Below the pieces are notes generated by a model. The model did no database searches and had not been told where the DNA came from. It saw nothing but the letters and a program-made list of their open reading frames with translations. The position numbers were made by a program, and so were the translations under genes. Positions 1 to 8,533 of a stretch of 64,000 nt of DNA are shown piece after piece; the first letter of the stretch is position 1, and every line of letters begins with the position of its first letter. This DNA comes from Streptococcus sp. HF-1907 (GTDB lineage Bacteria; Bacillota; Bacilli; Lactobacillales; Streptococcaceae), in NCBI RefSeq assembly GCF_015594605.1, contig NZ_JADNQT010000009.1, positions 1 through 64,000 of the forward strand, given 5' to 3'.

Positions 1-507
1 AGTTTTCCCTTACCACTATGTCAACCAGTCCGTAACTATAGAACACGTATTTTTGATGGCTTGGCAGACATTGGTTACAATGCCTCCAAGAATCTATGGT
101 TCTATGGGTTCAAAGTTCATATGCTGGTCACCCTATCAGGCTATATTCTAAACTATGTTGTGACACCAGCATCTGTTCACGCTATTAGAGCCGTTGAGGA
201 CTTACTGGAAAACTGCCATCACTCTTACATTTTGGCTGATTTGGGCTATCTTAGTCGCAAGCTTAAAAATAGTTTGGAGCAAAAAGGTTATCATCTTTGG
301 ACTCCCTTACGTCAAAATATGGCAGGGGCTAAGCAACATAATTATTGGAAACTGATGGCTATGAGAAGGACTATTGAGACACGTTTTTCAGAACTTTGTA
401 CGCTTTTCGATATGAAACAAACACTAGCTAGAGCAAAAACAGGATTGCAATTGAAGATAGAGCAAATCGTATTAGCTTATAATTTAAGATATTTTGAAAT
501 TAACTAG
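1..507 (+). CDS. IS982-family transposase, C-terminal part (cut by window start)
   Basis: The frame is open from base 1, so the protein begins upstream of the window; the first ATG-like start at 61 is not the real one. The visible 168 residues look like the DDE-transposase half of IS982-type enzymes: an N-L-W-F-Y-G-F-K-V-H stretch, a DLGY motif that follows the central catalytic region, and a final arginine-rich R-R-T-I-E-T-R-F helix. The stop is at 505-507. Bases 508-517 (ending CACGGGT) resemble the right terminal repeat of IS982 elements as I remember it, so the element probably ends near 517. Completeness upstream cannot be judged. Family assignment is by recognition, not by search. Confidence 0.8.
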   Translation, partial: SFPLPLCQPVRNYRTRIFDGLADIGYNASKNLWFYGFKVHMLVTLSGYILNYVVTPASVHAIRAVEDLLENCHHSYILADLGYLSRKLKNSLEQKGYHLWTPLRQNMAGAKQHNYWKLMAMRRTIETRFSELCTLFDMKQTLARAKTGLQLKIEQIVLAYNLRYFEIN

Positions 508-532
508 CACCACGGGTATTCGTAATCAATAA

Positions 533-613
533 CAAGAAGATGTGATAGCAGATCAGCTCAGTCTTTTCGAGGAATATGATCCGTTTACAGGTGAGAAGAA
601 TAAAAGAAAGTAG
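533..613 (+). pseudogene. C-terminal remnant of an unidentified ORF behind the IS982 end
   Basis: Just past the presumed IS end a stop codon (530-532) is followed by 26 open codons containing Q-L-S-L-F-E-E-Y-D-P-F-T-G-E-K and ending in a lysine-rich tail before TAG at 611-613. It has no start codon or ribosome site and is probably the tail of a gene cut by the insertion. I do not recognise the family with certainty. Confidence 0.35.
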
Positions 614-756
614 TCTTAAAGAGCCCCGCTAGTCGGGTTAGCTAGCAAAGGTGGTGCTGAAGGGAAACCATTCGGTAGGCCTTTAGGTCTCGATCGGTAG
701 CAGAGGCTTTCAGCCGAAGAGCAAACCACCCGTTCTCACGGGTGGTTTTGATTTTT
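614..756 (+). other. structured non-coding segment ending in a strong terminator hairpin
   Basis: This GC-richer stretch has no ORF but several potential hairpins: CCCG/CGGG around 624-637, and GGCC/GGTC with a TTTA loop around 678-689. It ends with a perfect 10-bp stem AAACCACCCG (723-732) / CGGGTGGTTT (739-748) followed by a T-rich run. It could be the 3' untranslated region of the lost gene, or the right end and guide-RNA-like region of an IS200/IS605-type element. I cannot decide between these without a covariance-model search. Confidence 0.4.
723..756 (+). terminator. intrinsic terminator upstream of lysA
   Basis: A perfect 10-bp stem with a six-base loop is followed by TGATTTTT. The 3' side also carries the -35 of the lysA promoter, so terminator and promoter overlap. 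Confidence 0.8.
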
Positions 757-775
757 AACATGATTATGTTATAAT
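748..775 (+). promoter_or_regulatory. lysA promoter
   Basis: TTGATT (748-753), a 16-base spacer and TATAAT (770-775), with an extended -10 TGT directly before the hexamer. It lies 35 bases upstream of the chosen lysA ATG. Confidence 0.7.
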
Positions 776-809
776 AACCTTTAATATTTTGAAAATTTGG
801 AGAAATGAT

Positions 810-2060
810 ATGAAGACACCATTTGTGACCAAAGAGCAGTTAGAGGCGATTACGGCACAATTTCCAACGCCTTTTCACCTTTATGATGAAAAGGGTATCC
901 GTGAAACAGCGCGTGCGGTAAACAAGGCTTTTAGCTGGAATCCTGGGTATAAAGAATTTTTCGCAGTTAAGGCGACTCCTAATCCAACGATTTTGAAAAT
1001 TCTCCGTGAGGAAAATTGTGGGGTGGACTGTGCAACGGATGTTGAATTGCTCATGAGCCACAAGGTTGGCTTCACCAGCAAGGAAATCAGCTTTACCTCC
1101 AACGATACACGCCCTGAAGAGTTTGCTTATGCACGTGAAATCGGGGCGACCATCAACCTAGATGCCTATGAAGACATTGCTTTTCTTGAAAAAGCAGCTG
1201 GTATTCCTGAAAAAGTATCGCTTCGCTTCAATCCTGGCGGTGTTTTTTCACTTGGGACAGATATCATGGACCATCCCGAAGAATCTAAATTTGGAATGAC
1301 TAAGGCACAGTTGTTGCAGGGTTACCAAGATTTGAAGGAAAAAGGTGCTAAATCCTTTGGTTTGCATGCTTTCCTTGCTTCAAACACAGTCACAAACGAC
1401 TACTACCCTACTCTAGCTGGACAACTCTTTGATTTGGCTGTGGAAATCAAGGAAACTTTGGGTATTGAACTTGACTTCATCAACCTTTCTGGTGGTATTG
1501 GTGTCGATTATTCACCTGAAAATCGTCAAAATGACATTGCGGCCATTGGTGAAGGGGTGCACCGTGTCTTTGATGAGAAATTGGTTCCCGCTGGTCTCGG
1601 GCACATCAGTATTTATACCGAGCTTGGACGCTATATGCTTGCTTCCCACGGTCACTTGGTGACAAAAGTTCTCCACGTCAAGGAAACCTATCGTCGTTAT
1701 ATTGGCGTAGATGCTTGTGCGGTCAATTTGCTTCGTCCAGCTATGTATGACGCCTACCACCATATCACAAACATCACAAACCCAGACGGTCCGCTGGAAA
1801 CAGTCGATGTTGTCGGTTCACTCTGCGAAAACAATGACAAATTCGCTAAAAATTGTCAGCTACCGCATACTGAAATTGGCGACACTCTCATCATCCATGA
1901 TTCAGGAGCACACGGTTTCTCAATGGGCTATAACTACAACGGTCGCCTTCGCTCTGCCGAGATTCTTCTTGAGGAAAATGGCGGAGCTCGCATGATTCGT
2001 CGTGCCGAAACACCAGAAGATTACTTTGCGACTTTGTACGGATTTGATTTTGAAAAATAA
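810..2060 (+). CDS. lysA: diaminopimelate decarboxylase
   Basis: Fold-type III PLP enzyme that decarboxylates meso-diaminopimelate to L-lysine, the last step of lysine synthesis. It has 416 residues. The PLP lysine lies in F-A-V-K-A-T-P-N-P (about residue 54). A glycine-rich SGGIG phosphate-binding loop, the C-E-N-N-D motif and the C-terminal G-A-H-G-F-S-M-G-Y-N-Y-N-G-R block are all present. I chose the ATG at 810 because TTGGAG sits at the right distance; a TTG at 789 would add seven residues without a ribosome site. It is monocistronic, with its own promoter and terminator. In a streptococcus whose wall uses lysine, the product also feeds MurE, which is in this window. Confidence 0.93.
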   Translation: MKTPFVTKEQLEAITAQFPTPFHLYDEKGIRETARAVNKAFSWNPGYKEFFAVKATPNPTILKILREENCGVDCATDVELLMSHKVGFTSKEISFTSNDTRPEEFAYAREIGATINLDAYEDIAFLEKAAGIPEKVSLRFNPGGVFSLGTDIMDHPEESKFGMTKAQLLQGYQDLKEKGAKSFGLHAFLASNTVTNDYYPTLAGQLFDLAVEIKETLGIELDFINLSGGIGVDYSPENRQNDIAAIGEGVHRVFDEKLVPAGLGHISIYTELGRYMLASHGHLVTKVLHVKETYRRYIGVDACAVNLLRPAMYDAYHHITNITNPDGPLETVDVVGSLCENNDKFAKNCQLPHTEIGDTLIIHDSGAHGFSMGYNYNGRLRSAEILLEENGGARMIRRAETPEDYFATLYGFDFEK

Positions 2061-2063
2061 ATG

Positions 2064-2092
2064 AAAAAGCTGGTTACCGCCAGCTTTTTTGC
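2064..2092 (+). terminator. lysA terminator
   Basis: AAAAAGCTGG / CCAGCTTTTTT hairpin with a short loop, four bases after the lysA stop. Confidence 0.9.
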
Positions 2093-2119
2093 AAAGTGTC
2101 AGTTTCGGGGGCAATTAGT

Positions 2120-2300
2120 ATCAGGAATTTTTGCGAGATGCCAGCTTCGGAGGAGCTAGGAAAACTAATTTTGTGAAGTTGTGATAAGAGTGGACTTTAT
2201 GATGATGCAACTTGCATTGGTTCGTCGACAACAGTTTTTTAGAGTGATGCAGCTTGCATGAGCTCGTCAATAATAGTTTTTGATGATGCTATTTCTATGG
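2120..2300. repeat. intergenic array with 41-42 bp period (array C)
   Basis: The 340-bp gap after lysA holds no gene. Two clear units carry palindromes ATGCAACTTGCAT (2205-2217) and ATGCAGCTTGCAT (2247-2259), 42 bp apart, followed by similar spacers containing CAGTTTTTT and TAGTTTTT. A decayed unit, AATTTTGTGAAGTTGTG near 2168-2184, fits the same register 41 bp earlier. The layout matches the larger arrays near 21.0 and 54.5 kb. Confidence 0.6.
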
Positions 2301-2342
2301 TCAGACGACCTCTGTCTAGGTCTTCTGGCTGGTGGTGAACAT

Positions 2343-2371
2343 TTGTAAACTCTTTCCTTTTTTGCTATAAT
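2343..2371 (+). promoter_or_regulatory. promoter of the UPF0154 gene
   Basis: TTGTAA (2343-2348), 17 bases, TATAAT (2366-2371), preceded by an extended -10 TGC. Confidence 0.75.
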
Positions 2372-2402
2372 ATTACTTGTAAAAAAGTTAGGAGAATGAT
2401 AG

Positions 2403-2645
2403 ATGTCAACAGCTATTTGGATTTTATTAGTAATTGTCGCTTTATTTGGTGGTCTTATCGGAGGCGTATTTATCGCCCGTAAACAAATCGAAAAAGAAAT
2501 CGGGGAGCACCCACGTTTGACACCAGATGCTATCCGTGAAATGATGAGCCAAATGGGTCAAAAGCCAAGTGAGGCTAAGATTCAACAAACTTACCGTAAT
2601 ATCATCAAACAGTCTAAAGCGGCTGCTGCTAAATCTAAAAAATAA
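2403..2645 (+). CDS. yneF: UPF0154 / YneF-family small membrane protein
   Basis: An 80-residue protein with one N-terminal membrane helix (about residues 4-24), then a charged cytoplasmic part with the family pattern [13 protein letters not shown]-x-Q-M-G-Q-K-P-S-E. It ends in a lysine-alanine-rich tail. AGGAG precedes the ATG at good spacing. It is conserved across Firmicutes with no firm biochemical role. It has its own promoter and a terminator before murI. Confidence 0.88.
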   Translation: MSTAIWILLVIVALFGGLIGGVFIARKQIEKEIGEHPRLTPDAIREMMSQMGQKPSEAKIQQTYRNIIKQSKAAAAKSKK

Positions 2646-2730
2646 GCGCTCAGACAAACAGTAGTTGAGTGTGCTAGGAAAATGAGTGAACGTCCACTAG
2701 CTTAATTTTGGGCACTAAGAGCTCTTATCA

Positions 2731-2765
2731 AAGGTTTGGGACATCTGTCTCAACCTTTTTTGTTA
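2731..2765 (+). terminator. terminator after yneF
   Basis: AAGGTTTGGGACA / TGTCTCAACCTT hairpin followed by a T run. Confidence 0.8.
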
Positions 2766-2795
2766 GTAAGCGTCTAGGTTGGAGGAAGAATAAGC

Positions 2796-3590
2796 ATGGA
2801 TAATAGACCGATTGGCTTTCTAGATTCGGGAGTTGGAGGTTTGACCGTTGTAAAGGAAATGATGCGTCAGCTTCCTGAAGAGGAAATCGTCTTTATCGGA
2901 GATCAGGCAAGGGCTCCTTACGGTCCCAGACCTGCAGAACAAATTCGAGAATTTACTTGGCAGATGGTCAATTTTCTCTTAACCAAAAATGTCAAGATGA
3001 TTGTCATTGCTTGCAATACAGCGACAGCAGTCGTCTGGCAAGAAATCAAGGAAAAACTAGACATTCCAGTGCTTGGTGTTATCTTACCTGGTGCTAGCGC
3101 AGCCATTAAAGCAACACAGACTGGTAAGGTCGGTATCATCGGAACGCCCATGACCATCAAGTCAGACGCTTATCGCCAAAAGATTCAAGCTCTATCACCT
3201 GAGACGACCGTTGAGAGTCTATCTTGCCCGCGCTTTGCGCCCATCGTCGAATCAAACGAAATGGCATCAAGTGTGGCTAAGAAAGTCGTCTATGAAACGC
3301 TGGCGTCCATGGTTGGTAAGGTGGACACTCTCATCATGGGTTGTACGCACTATCCTTTACTGCGTCCCATTATTCAGAATGTCATGGGTAAGCAGGTCAA
3401 ACTAATTGATAGCGGAGCTGAAACGGTACGTGATGTCTCGGTTCTACTCAATTATTTTGAAATCAATCGTAGCCGGAAAGATATCCGTGGTGACCATCGT
3501 TTTTATACAACAGCCAGTCCCAAGGGCTTTCGTGAAATCGCCGAGCAGTGGCTGGGGCAAGAAATAAATGTGGAGCATGTAGAATTATGA
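2796..3590 (+). CDS. murI: glutamate racemase
   Basis: Interconverts L- and D-glutamate, supplying D-Glu for peptidoglycan. It has 264 residues, the usual length. The N-terminal D-S-G-V-G-G-L-T motif carries the Asp-Ser pair (10-11). The two catalytic cysteines are in A-C-N-T-A-T-A (Cys73) and G-C-T-H-Y-P-L-L (Cys183, with His185). GGAGGAAG precedes the ATG. It is first in a run of translationally coupled genes; its TGA overlaps the ATG of rdgB (ATGA). This gene order with rdgB and yfcE is typical of streptococci. Confidence 0.95.
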   Translation: MDNRPIGFLDSGVGGLTVVKEMMRQLPEEEIVFIGDQARAPYGPRPAEQIREFTWQMVNFLLTKNVKMIVIACNTATAVVWQEIKEKLDIPVLGVILPGASAAIKATQTGKVGIIGTPMTIKSDAYRQKIQALSPETTVESLSCPRFAPIVESNEMASSVAKKVVYETLASMVGKVDTLIMGCTHYPLLRPIIQNVMGKQVKLIDSGAETVRDVSVLLNYFEINRSRKDIRGDHRFYTTASPKGFREIAEQWLGQEINVEHVEL

Positions 3591-4564
3591 CAGAAGAGAT
3601 TTTTGAATATAAGGATGAGAAGAATTGGTTTATTGGGAGTTTTGAGGCTTTCAATTACTTTACTTACTTTGGGGATGATGAGGCTTATGAGTCGGTTCGT
3701 GAGGTCTTCCATAACCTCCTTAGCAAACTTGGGATTGAAGGAGTTCAAGTGCATGTAGTCAGAATGGCATCGGACTTTCACTTGTTGGCTTTCTTGATTG
3801 ACATGATTAATCAAAAGACAGGTCGCAATCTAAAAGTGATGCAGCATCAGGGGGCTAGCCTTGTCTCAGAAAACGACCAGTTGCTATATGTTCACTTACC
3901 AAAGGATGGTCTTTCCCTTGAGACTTTCTTTGGCAATGGCGGAGCTGATGAGCTGGGTGATACCATCCTCATTGCCACACGAAACGAAGGCAAAACCAAA
4001 GAGTTTCGTAAGATGTTTGAGAAATTAGGCATCAAGGTTGAAAATCTCAATGATTACCCAGACCTTCCTGAAGTGGCTGAAACTGGCATGACCTTTGAAG
4101 AAAATGCGCGCCTGAAAGCTGAAACTATTTCAGAATTGACTGGGAAAATGGTCTTGTCAGATGATTCTGGTTTGAAGGTTGATGCTCTGGGTGGCTTACC
4201 TGGTGTTTGGTCAGCCCGTTTTTCAGGACCAGACGCGACAGACGAGCTTAACAATGCCAAACTCTTACATGAATTAGCTATGGTCTTTGACAAAGAAAGT
4301 CGCTCTGCTCAATTCCACACAACCTTGGTGGTTGCTAAGCCAGGCAAAGAGAGCTTAGTGGTAGAAGCTGATTGGCCTGGCTACATTGGTTTTGAGGCAA
4401 AAGGTGAGAACGGCTTTGGTTATGACCCACTTTTCTTGGTCGGTGAAGGCGACCGCACAGCAGCGCAGCTATCTGCCGAAGAAAAGAATGAACAATCTCA
4501 TCGTGGACTAGCGGTTAAGAAATTATTGGAGGTATTTCCAGAATGGCAAGCACAAGATTTGTAG
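3587..4564 (+). CDS. rdgB: non-canonical purine NTP pyrophosphatase (RdgB/HAM1) with N-terminal extension
   Basis: Hydrolyses dITP, XTP and similar nucleotides to monophosphates, keeping them out of nucleic acids. The protein has 325 residues. About 125 N-terminal residues form an acidic domain of unknown role. From about residue 130 comes the HAM1 domain: I-A-T-R-N-x-G-K-x-K-E-F, S-D-D-S-G-L, G-G-x-P-G-V-x-S-A-R, G-F-G-Y-D-P-L-F and S-H-R. The long N-terminal part is usual in streptococcal homologues and absent from the about 200-residue E. coli type. I chose the start at 3587 (ATGA overlap with murI). Confidence 0.9.
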   Translation: MTEEIFEYKDEKNWFIGSFEAFNYFTYFGDDEAYESVREVFHNLLSKLGIEGVQVHVVRMASDFHLLAFLIDMINQKTGRNLKVMQHQGASLVSENDQLLYVHLPKDGLSLETFFGNGGADELGDTILIATRNEGKTKEFRKMFEKLGIKVENLNDYPDLPEVAETGMTFEENARLKAETISELTGKMVLSDDSGLKVDALGGLPGVWSARFSGPDATDELNNAKLLHELAMVFDKESRSAQFHTTLVVAKPGKESLVVEADWPGYIGFEAKGENGFGYDPLFLVGEGDRTAAQLSAEEKNEQSHRGLAVKKLLEVFPEWQAQDL

Positions 4565-5064
4565 TTATGAGTGATTCTCATGGTGACCGTGGTATTGTTG
4601 AGGACATCAAGAAGCATTATCAAGGCAAGGTAGATGGCATTTTCCATAATGGTGATTCGGAGCTTCCCAGCGACGCCCCTGTTTGGGATGGGATTTATGT
4701 GGTGCGTGGTAACTGCGATTATGACGCGGGTTATAAGGATAATTTGGTGACTCGTCTTGGCAATGTCGTGATTGCTCAGACTCATGGTCATCTCTATCAT
4801 ATCAATTTTATGTGGGACCGATTGGACTTGTTTGCACAATCGGCTGACGCTGACATCTGTCTTTATGGTCACTTGCACCGAGCTGACGCTTGGCAAAATG
4901 GTAAGACCGTTTTTATCAATCCAGGTTCTGTTTCACAACCGCGTGGACCAATTAATGTTAAACTCTATGCCTTGGTGACAGTTACGGATGATAAGATTGT
5001 AGTTGATTACTATACACGTGACCACCAACTCTACCCAGAATTAACAAAGGAATTTAGCCGATGA
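4543..5064 (+). CDS. yfcE: YfcE/MJ0936-type metallophosphodiesterase
   Basis: A 173-residue calcineurin-like phosphoesterase. Metal-binding motifs occur in order: S-D-S-H-G near the N-terminus, H-N-G-D, G-N-C-D, then T-H-G-H and G-H-L-H. It belongs to the small bacterial YfcE family active on phosphodiesters; the natural substrate is unknown. It overlaps rdgB by 22 bases and cbpB by four, so it is translated as part of the same operon. Confidence 0.88.
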   Translation: MASTRFVVMSDSHGDRGIVEDIKKHYQGKVDGIFHNGDSELPSDAPVWDGIYVVRGNCDYDAGYKDNLVTRLGNVVIAQTHGHLYHINFMWDRLDLFAQSADADICLYGHLHRADAWQNGKTVFINPGSVSQPRGPINVKLYALVTVTDDKIVVDYYTRDHQLYPELTKEFSR

Positions 5065-5540
5065 TTGCCAAAGCATTTGAAGACTTTCTCTTGAGTCATC
5101 TTGATAATTACCTGATTCCAGCTGAAGATTTAGCCATTTTCATTGATACTCACAATGCAGACCACGTCAAATTGTTGCTGATGAGCAATGGTTATTCGCG
5201 CGTGCCTGTCCTTACCAAGGACAAGAAATATGTGGGGACCATCAGCATTTCTGATATTCTCTCTTACCAAGCCCAAAATCAGCTTAATGATTGGGAAGTT
5301 GACCCGACCGATATTCGTGAAATGGTAAATACCAAGATTGAAACCATCAATGAAGCTGCTGACCTGACAGAAATCATGCACAAATTGGTGGACTTTCCTT
5401 TCTTGCCAGTGGTCAATGATGACAATGTATTTCAAGGGATTATCACGCGAAAATCAATTTTAAAGGCTGTTAATAGTCTTCTTCACGACTTCACTAATTA
5501 CTATGATATTGTTCCAAAACACGATGCAGACAAAGATTAA
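5061..5540 (+). CDS. cbpB: CBS-domain protein, probable cyclic-di-AMP-binding CbpB
   Basis: A 159-residue protein made of a short N-terminal helix and a pair of CBS motifs (about 25-75 and 90-140), with G-Y-S-R-V-P-V-L-T and F-P-F-L-P-V-V-N-D-D marking the two halves. CbpB/DarB proteins of Firmicutes bind cyclic di-AMP and signal low c-di-AMP to partners such as Rel. The name rests on length, domain layout and the conserved streptococcal position between yfcE and the XerD-like gene. It overlaps both neighbours. Confidence 0.8.
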   Translation: MIAKAFEDFLLSHLDNYLIPAEDLAIFIDTHNADHVKLLLMSNGYSRVPVLTKDKKYVGTISISDILSYQAQNQLNDWEVDPTDIREMVNTKIETINEAADLTEIMHKLVDFPFLPVVNDDNVFQGIITRKSILKAVNSLLHDFTNYYDIVPKHDADKD

Positions 5541-6264
5541 GTCCTTTTTAGCCAGTAAGCAGCTGTCTCCTAATTCTGAGAAGTCTTACACCTACGATTT
5601 GGAGCAATTCGTGGCCTTTGTTGGTGAGCAAGTGACCAAAGAAAAGTTGGCACTCTACCAGCAATCTTTATCCGACTTAAAAGTTTCAGCGCGCAAGCGT
5701 AAAGTCTCTGCGGTCAACCAATTTTTGGCCTTTCTATATGAGACAGAAGTTTTAGACCGCTATTTCAAATTGAAGGTGACTGACAAGCTACCGACGCCCA
5801 AGAATCAAGCTGAATTGGTTGACTTATCTTCATTTTATGAGCCTTGTCAAAATAAAGTGGGGCAGCTGATGGCGCTTCTAATTTTTGAATTGGGCTTGAC
5901 GCCTGCAGAAATAGCAGAGCTGGCTGTGAAGAATATTGATACTAACTTTGCTATTATCCGTTTGTCTAAGGCAGGCATGGTGCGTATTTTGCAAGTGCCA
6001 ACCAAGCTCTTATCTCTTTTAGAGGAGGCTTTGTCTGGTCAAGAGACTTATCTCTTTGAACACGACGGTAGAAGCTACTCGCGTCAGTGGTTCTTTAATC
6101 AACTCAAAGCCTTTTTAGCTGAAAAAGGTCAGGATGAGATGACAGCGCAGCGATTGCGGGAGCAATACATCCTAAGAGAAAAGGCTGCAGGCAAGTCGAT
6201 CATGAAAGTGAGTCGCCAGCTAGGGCTTAAAAGTCCAATCACTCTGGAGAAATTTTACAAGTAA
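5524..6264 (+). CDS. XerD-like tyrosine recombinase homologue lacking catalytic residues
   Basis: A 246-residue protein with a SAM-like N-terminal domain (about 1-90) and a recombinase-like C-terminal domain. The usual catalytic set is missing: the first arginine position reads G-L-T-P-A-E-I instead of G-L-R-x-S-E-L, and the HxLRH segment is replaced by T-A-Q-R-L-R-E-Q-Y. Only a tyrosine in K-F-Y-K at the extreme C-terminus resembles the nucleophile. Streptococci carry such a protein next to scpA besides a separate functional XerS, so it is unlikely to resolve dimers. I chose the ATG at 5524; an alternative start at 5503 overlaps cbpB further. Its stop shares a base with the scpA ATG. Confidence 0.8.
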   Translation: MQTKIKSFLASKQLSPNSEKSYTYDLEQFVAFVGEQVTKEKLALYQQSLSDLKVSARKRKVSAVNQFLAFLYETEVLDRYFKLKVTDKLPTPKNQAELVDLSSFYEPCQNKVGQLMALLIFELGLTPAEIAELAVKNIDTNFAIIRLSKAGMVRILQVPTKLLSLLEEALSGQETYLFEHDGRSYSRQWFFNQLKAFLAEKGQDEMTAQRLREQYILREKAAGKSIMKVSRQLGLKSPITLEKFYK

Positions 6265-6971
6265 TGGATATTAAATTAAAAGATTTTGAGGGACCGCTGG
6301 ACTTGCTCTTGCACTTGGTGTCCAAGTATGAGGTGGATATCTATGATGTTCCCATTGTTGAGGTCATTGAGCAGTATCTGGCCTATATCGCGACCTTGCA
6401 GGCTATGAAGCTGGAGGTTGCGGGCGAATATATGGTCATGGCCAGCCAGCTCATGCTGATTAAGAGTCGCAAGCTCCTGCCAAAAGTGGTCGAAGCGGAG
6501 CCCATGGCTGATGACCCTGAACTAGAACTTTTGGGGCAAATCGAAGAATACCGCAAGTACAAGGCTCTCAGTGAAGAATTGGGGCACCAGCATGATGAGC
6601 GAGCAAAATTCTTTTCAAAACCCAAGCAGGAATTGATTTTTGAAGAGGCAACCTTATCGCATGATACGACCTTGATGGACCTTTTCTTGTCCTTCTCTCA
6701 TGTTATGTCCCAGCGTCAAAAAGAGTTACGGAACAATCATACGGTGATTGAGGGCGATGACTATCGTATCGAAGATATGATGGAGGTTTTGGAAGAGCGT
6801 TTGGGGCAGCAAGCGCAATTATCTCTGGACCAAGTCTTTAAAGATTGCCAAAGTCGTTCAGAAATGATAACCTTATTTTTAGCCACCTTAGAATTGATTA
6901 AACTGCACCGCGTTTTGGTGGAGCAGGAGGACAATTTTGGTCAGATTATTTTGAGAAAGGAAGTGGCATGA
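6264..6971 (+). CDS. scpA: segregation and condensation protein A (kleisin)
   Basis: The kleisin subunit that bridges SMC heads and, with ScpB, forms the condensin for chromosome segregation. It has 235 residues with the conserved N-terminal [12 protein letters not shown] and Y-L-x-M-A-type helix ([13 protein letters not shown]). The C-terminal winged-helix part includes a F-L-A-x-L-E-L-I-K segment. The ATG overlaps the preceding stop by one base and the gene overlaps scpB by four. Confidence 0.95.
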   Translation: MDIKLKDFEGPLDLLLHLVSKYEVDIYDVPIVEVIEQYLAYIATLQAMKLEVAGEYMVMASQLMLIKSRKLLPKVVEAEPMADDPELELLGQIEEYRKYKALSEELGHQHDERAKFFSKPKQELIFEEATLSHDTTLMDLFLSFSHVMSQRQKELRNNHTVIEGDDYRIEDMMEVLEERLGQQAQLSLDQVFKDCQSRSEMITLFLATLELIKLHRVLVEQEDNFGQIILRKEVA

Positions 6972-7549
6972 ACTATTTAGCACAGCTGGAAGCCCTTCTT
7001 TTTGTGGCTGGTGAGGATGGTCTTAGTCTTCGTCAAATGGCAGAGCTGGTCAACTTAACACCGACAGCATTGACTCAACAATTGGATAAACTAGCTGAAA
7101 AATACGCACAGGATGAGACATCAGCTTTGGATTTGCTTCAAACAGCTCAGACTTATAAACTGGTCACCAAGGATGGATTTGCAGAGCTCTTGCGTGATTA
7201 CGCCAAGGCTCCGGTCAACCAATCTTTATCTCGTGCCAGCTTGGAAGTCCTATCAATCATTGCCTACAAGCAACCCATTACTAGGATTGAAGTGGATGAC
7301 ATCCGTGGTGTCAATTCCAGCTCAGCCATTACCAAGTTAATGGCTTTTGGCTTGATTAAGATTATCGGGAAGAAGGAAGTTATCGGGACACCAAATCTCT
7401 ATGCGACGACGGATTATTTCCTAGACTATATGGGTATCAATCATTTGGATGAATTGGTGGATGCCTCAAGTATTGAATTAGTTGATGATGAAATCACGCT
7501 CTTTTCAGAAGATAAGGAGCTAGAAATTAAGGAAGAAAATGAGAATTAA
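6968..7549 (+). CDS. scpB: segregation and condensation protein B
   Basis: A 193-residue protein with two winged-helix domains that binds ScpA as a dimer. Typical sequences are [12 protein letters not shown] near the start and [12 protein letters not shown] with I-x-x-I-R-G-V. The acidic C-terminal tail is common in streptococci. It overlaps rluB by 11 bases. Confidence 0.95.
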   Translation: MNYLAQLEALLFVAGEDGLSLRQMAELVNLTPTALTQQLDKLAEKYAQDETSALDLLQTAQTYKLVTKDGFAELLRDYAKAPVNQSLSRASLEVLSIIAYKQPITRIEVDDIRGVNSSSAITKLMAFGLIKIIGKKEVIGTPNLYATTDYFLDYMGINHLDELVDASSIELVDDEITLFSEDKELEIKEENEN

Positions 7550-8264
7550 CAAGTACATTGCGCATGCAGGGATTGCAAGCCGCAGAAAAGCTGAAGAGCT
7601 TATCAAACAGGGCATGGTGACGATTAACGGTCAAGTGGTGACCGAGTTAGCCACACAGGTTAAATCTGGTGACCTTGTTGAAGTAGAAGGAAGCCCAATT
7701 TACAATGAGGAGAAGGTCTACTATCTTCTCAACAAACCGCGTGGGGTTATTTCCAGTGTGTCTGACGACAAGGGACGTAAAACCGTTATTGACCTCTTGC
7801 CACAAGTCAAAGAGCGTATCTATCCAGTTGGTCGCTTGGACTGGGATACGACTGGTCTCTTGATTTTAACCAATGACGGTGACTTTACTGACAAGATGAT
7901 TCACCCTCGTAATGAGATTGACAAGGTTTACTTGGCGCGTGTTAAAGGCATTGCCACTAAGGAAAATCTGCGTCCGTTGACTCGTGGTGTCCTTATCGAT
8001 GGCAAAAAAACTAAGCCAGCTCGTTACAACATCATTAAGGTTGACCATGAAAAGAATCGTTCAGTGGTTGAATTGACTATCCATGAAGGACGTAATCACC
8101 AGGTTAAGAAAATGTTTGAATCAGTTGGACTCTTGGTGGATAAATTGTCACGTACTCAGTTTGGGACTCTTGATTTGACAGGTCTTCGTCCAGGTGACTA
8201 TCGCCGTCTCAACAAGAAAGAAATCAGTCAGTTGCACAACGCAGCCATCAATTCTCAAAACTAA
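7539..8264 (+). CDS. rluB: 23S rRNA pseudouridine synthase, RluB type
   Basis: It has an S4 RNA-binding domain (about 1-60) followed by an RsuA/RluB-type synthase domain with the catalytic aspartate in [12 protein letters not shown]. It has 241 residues. The [11 protein letters not shown] block marks the family and the RluB class modifies U2605 (E. coli numbering) of 23S rRNA. It is located between scpB and yidD, as in many Firmicutes. Confidence 0.92.
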   Translation: MRINKYIAHAGIASRRKAEELIKQGMVTINGQVVTELATQVKSGDLVEVEGSPIYNEEKVYYLLNKPRGVISSVSDDKGRKTVIDLLPQVKERIYPVGRLDWDTTGLLILTNDGDFTDKMIHPRNEIDKVYLARVKGIATKENLRPLTRGVLIDGKKTKPARYNIIKVDHEKNRSVVELTIHEGRNHQVKKMFESVGLLVDKLSRTQFGTLDLTGLRPGDYRRLNKKEISQLHNAAINSQN

Positions 8265-8515
8265 TGCTGAAGAAGGTTTTAATTGCACCCGTTCGTTTCT
8301 ATCAAAAGTACATTTCACCAGCTTTTCCACCGTCTTGTCGCTATCAGCCGACCTGTTCTAATTACATGATTGAGGCGATTGAGAAGCACGGTGCTAAGGG
8401 TGTTTTGATGGGGCTTGCTCGTATTTTGCGCTGTCATCCTTTTGTTCAAGGAGGCGATGACCCTGTTCCCGACCATTTTTCATTAGTTAGAAATCATAAA
8501 AAGGATTTGTCCTGA
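8264..8515 (+). CDS. yidD: membrane protein insertion efficiency factor YidD
   Basis: An 83-residue protein with the family signature: [11 protein letters not shown]-x-P-T-C-S-N-Y and G-x-x-R-C-H-P-F. It is a peripheral membrane protein thought to help YidC insert proteins. The ATG shares its first base with the rluB stop. Confidence 0.93.
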   Translation: MLKKVLIAPVRFYQKYISPAFPPSCRYQPTCSNYMIEAIEKHGAKGVLMGLARILRCHPFVQGGDDPVPDHFSLVRNHKKDLS

Positions 8516-8532
8516 GCGACAAATCCTTTTTG
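8498..8532. terminator. bidirectional terminator between yidD and trkH
   Basis: A perfect 13-bp stem, AAAAGGATTTGTC (8499-8511) / GACAAATCCTTTT (8518-8530), has A and T runs on both sides. It ends both the plus-strand scp operon and the minus-strand trk operon. The yidD stop lies in its loop. Confidence 0.9.
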
Positions 8533-8533
8533 C

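Noticed and set aside
518-525. Competence cin-box (TACGAATA on the minus strand)
   Set aside because: It points into the IS982 end, has no late-competence gene behind it and is an eight-base match expected by chance.
614-809. Lysine riboswitch (L-box) or T-box before lysA
   Set aside because: The hairpin cluster ends in a terminator that lies upstream of the lysA promoter, so it is not part of the lysA message; conserved L-box or T-box sequences (for example TGGGTGG-type) were not found.
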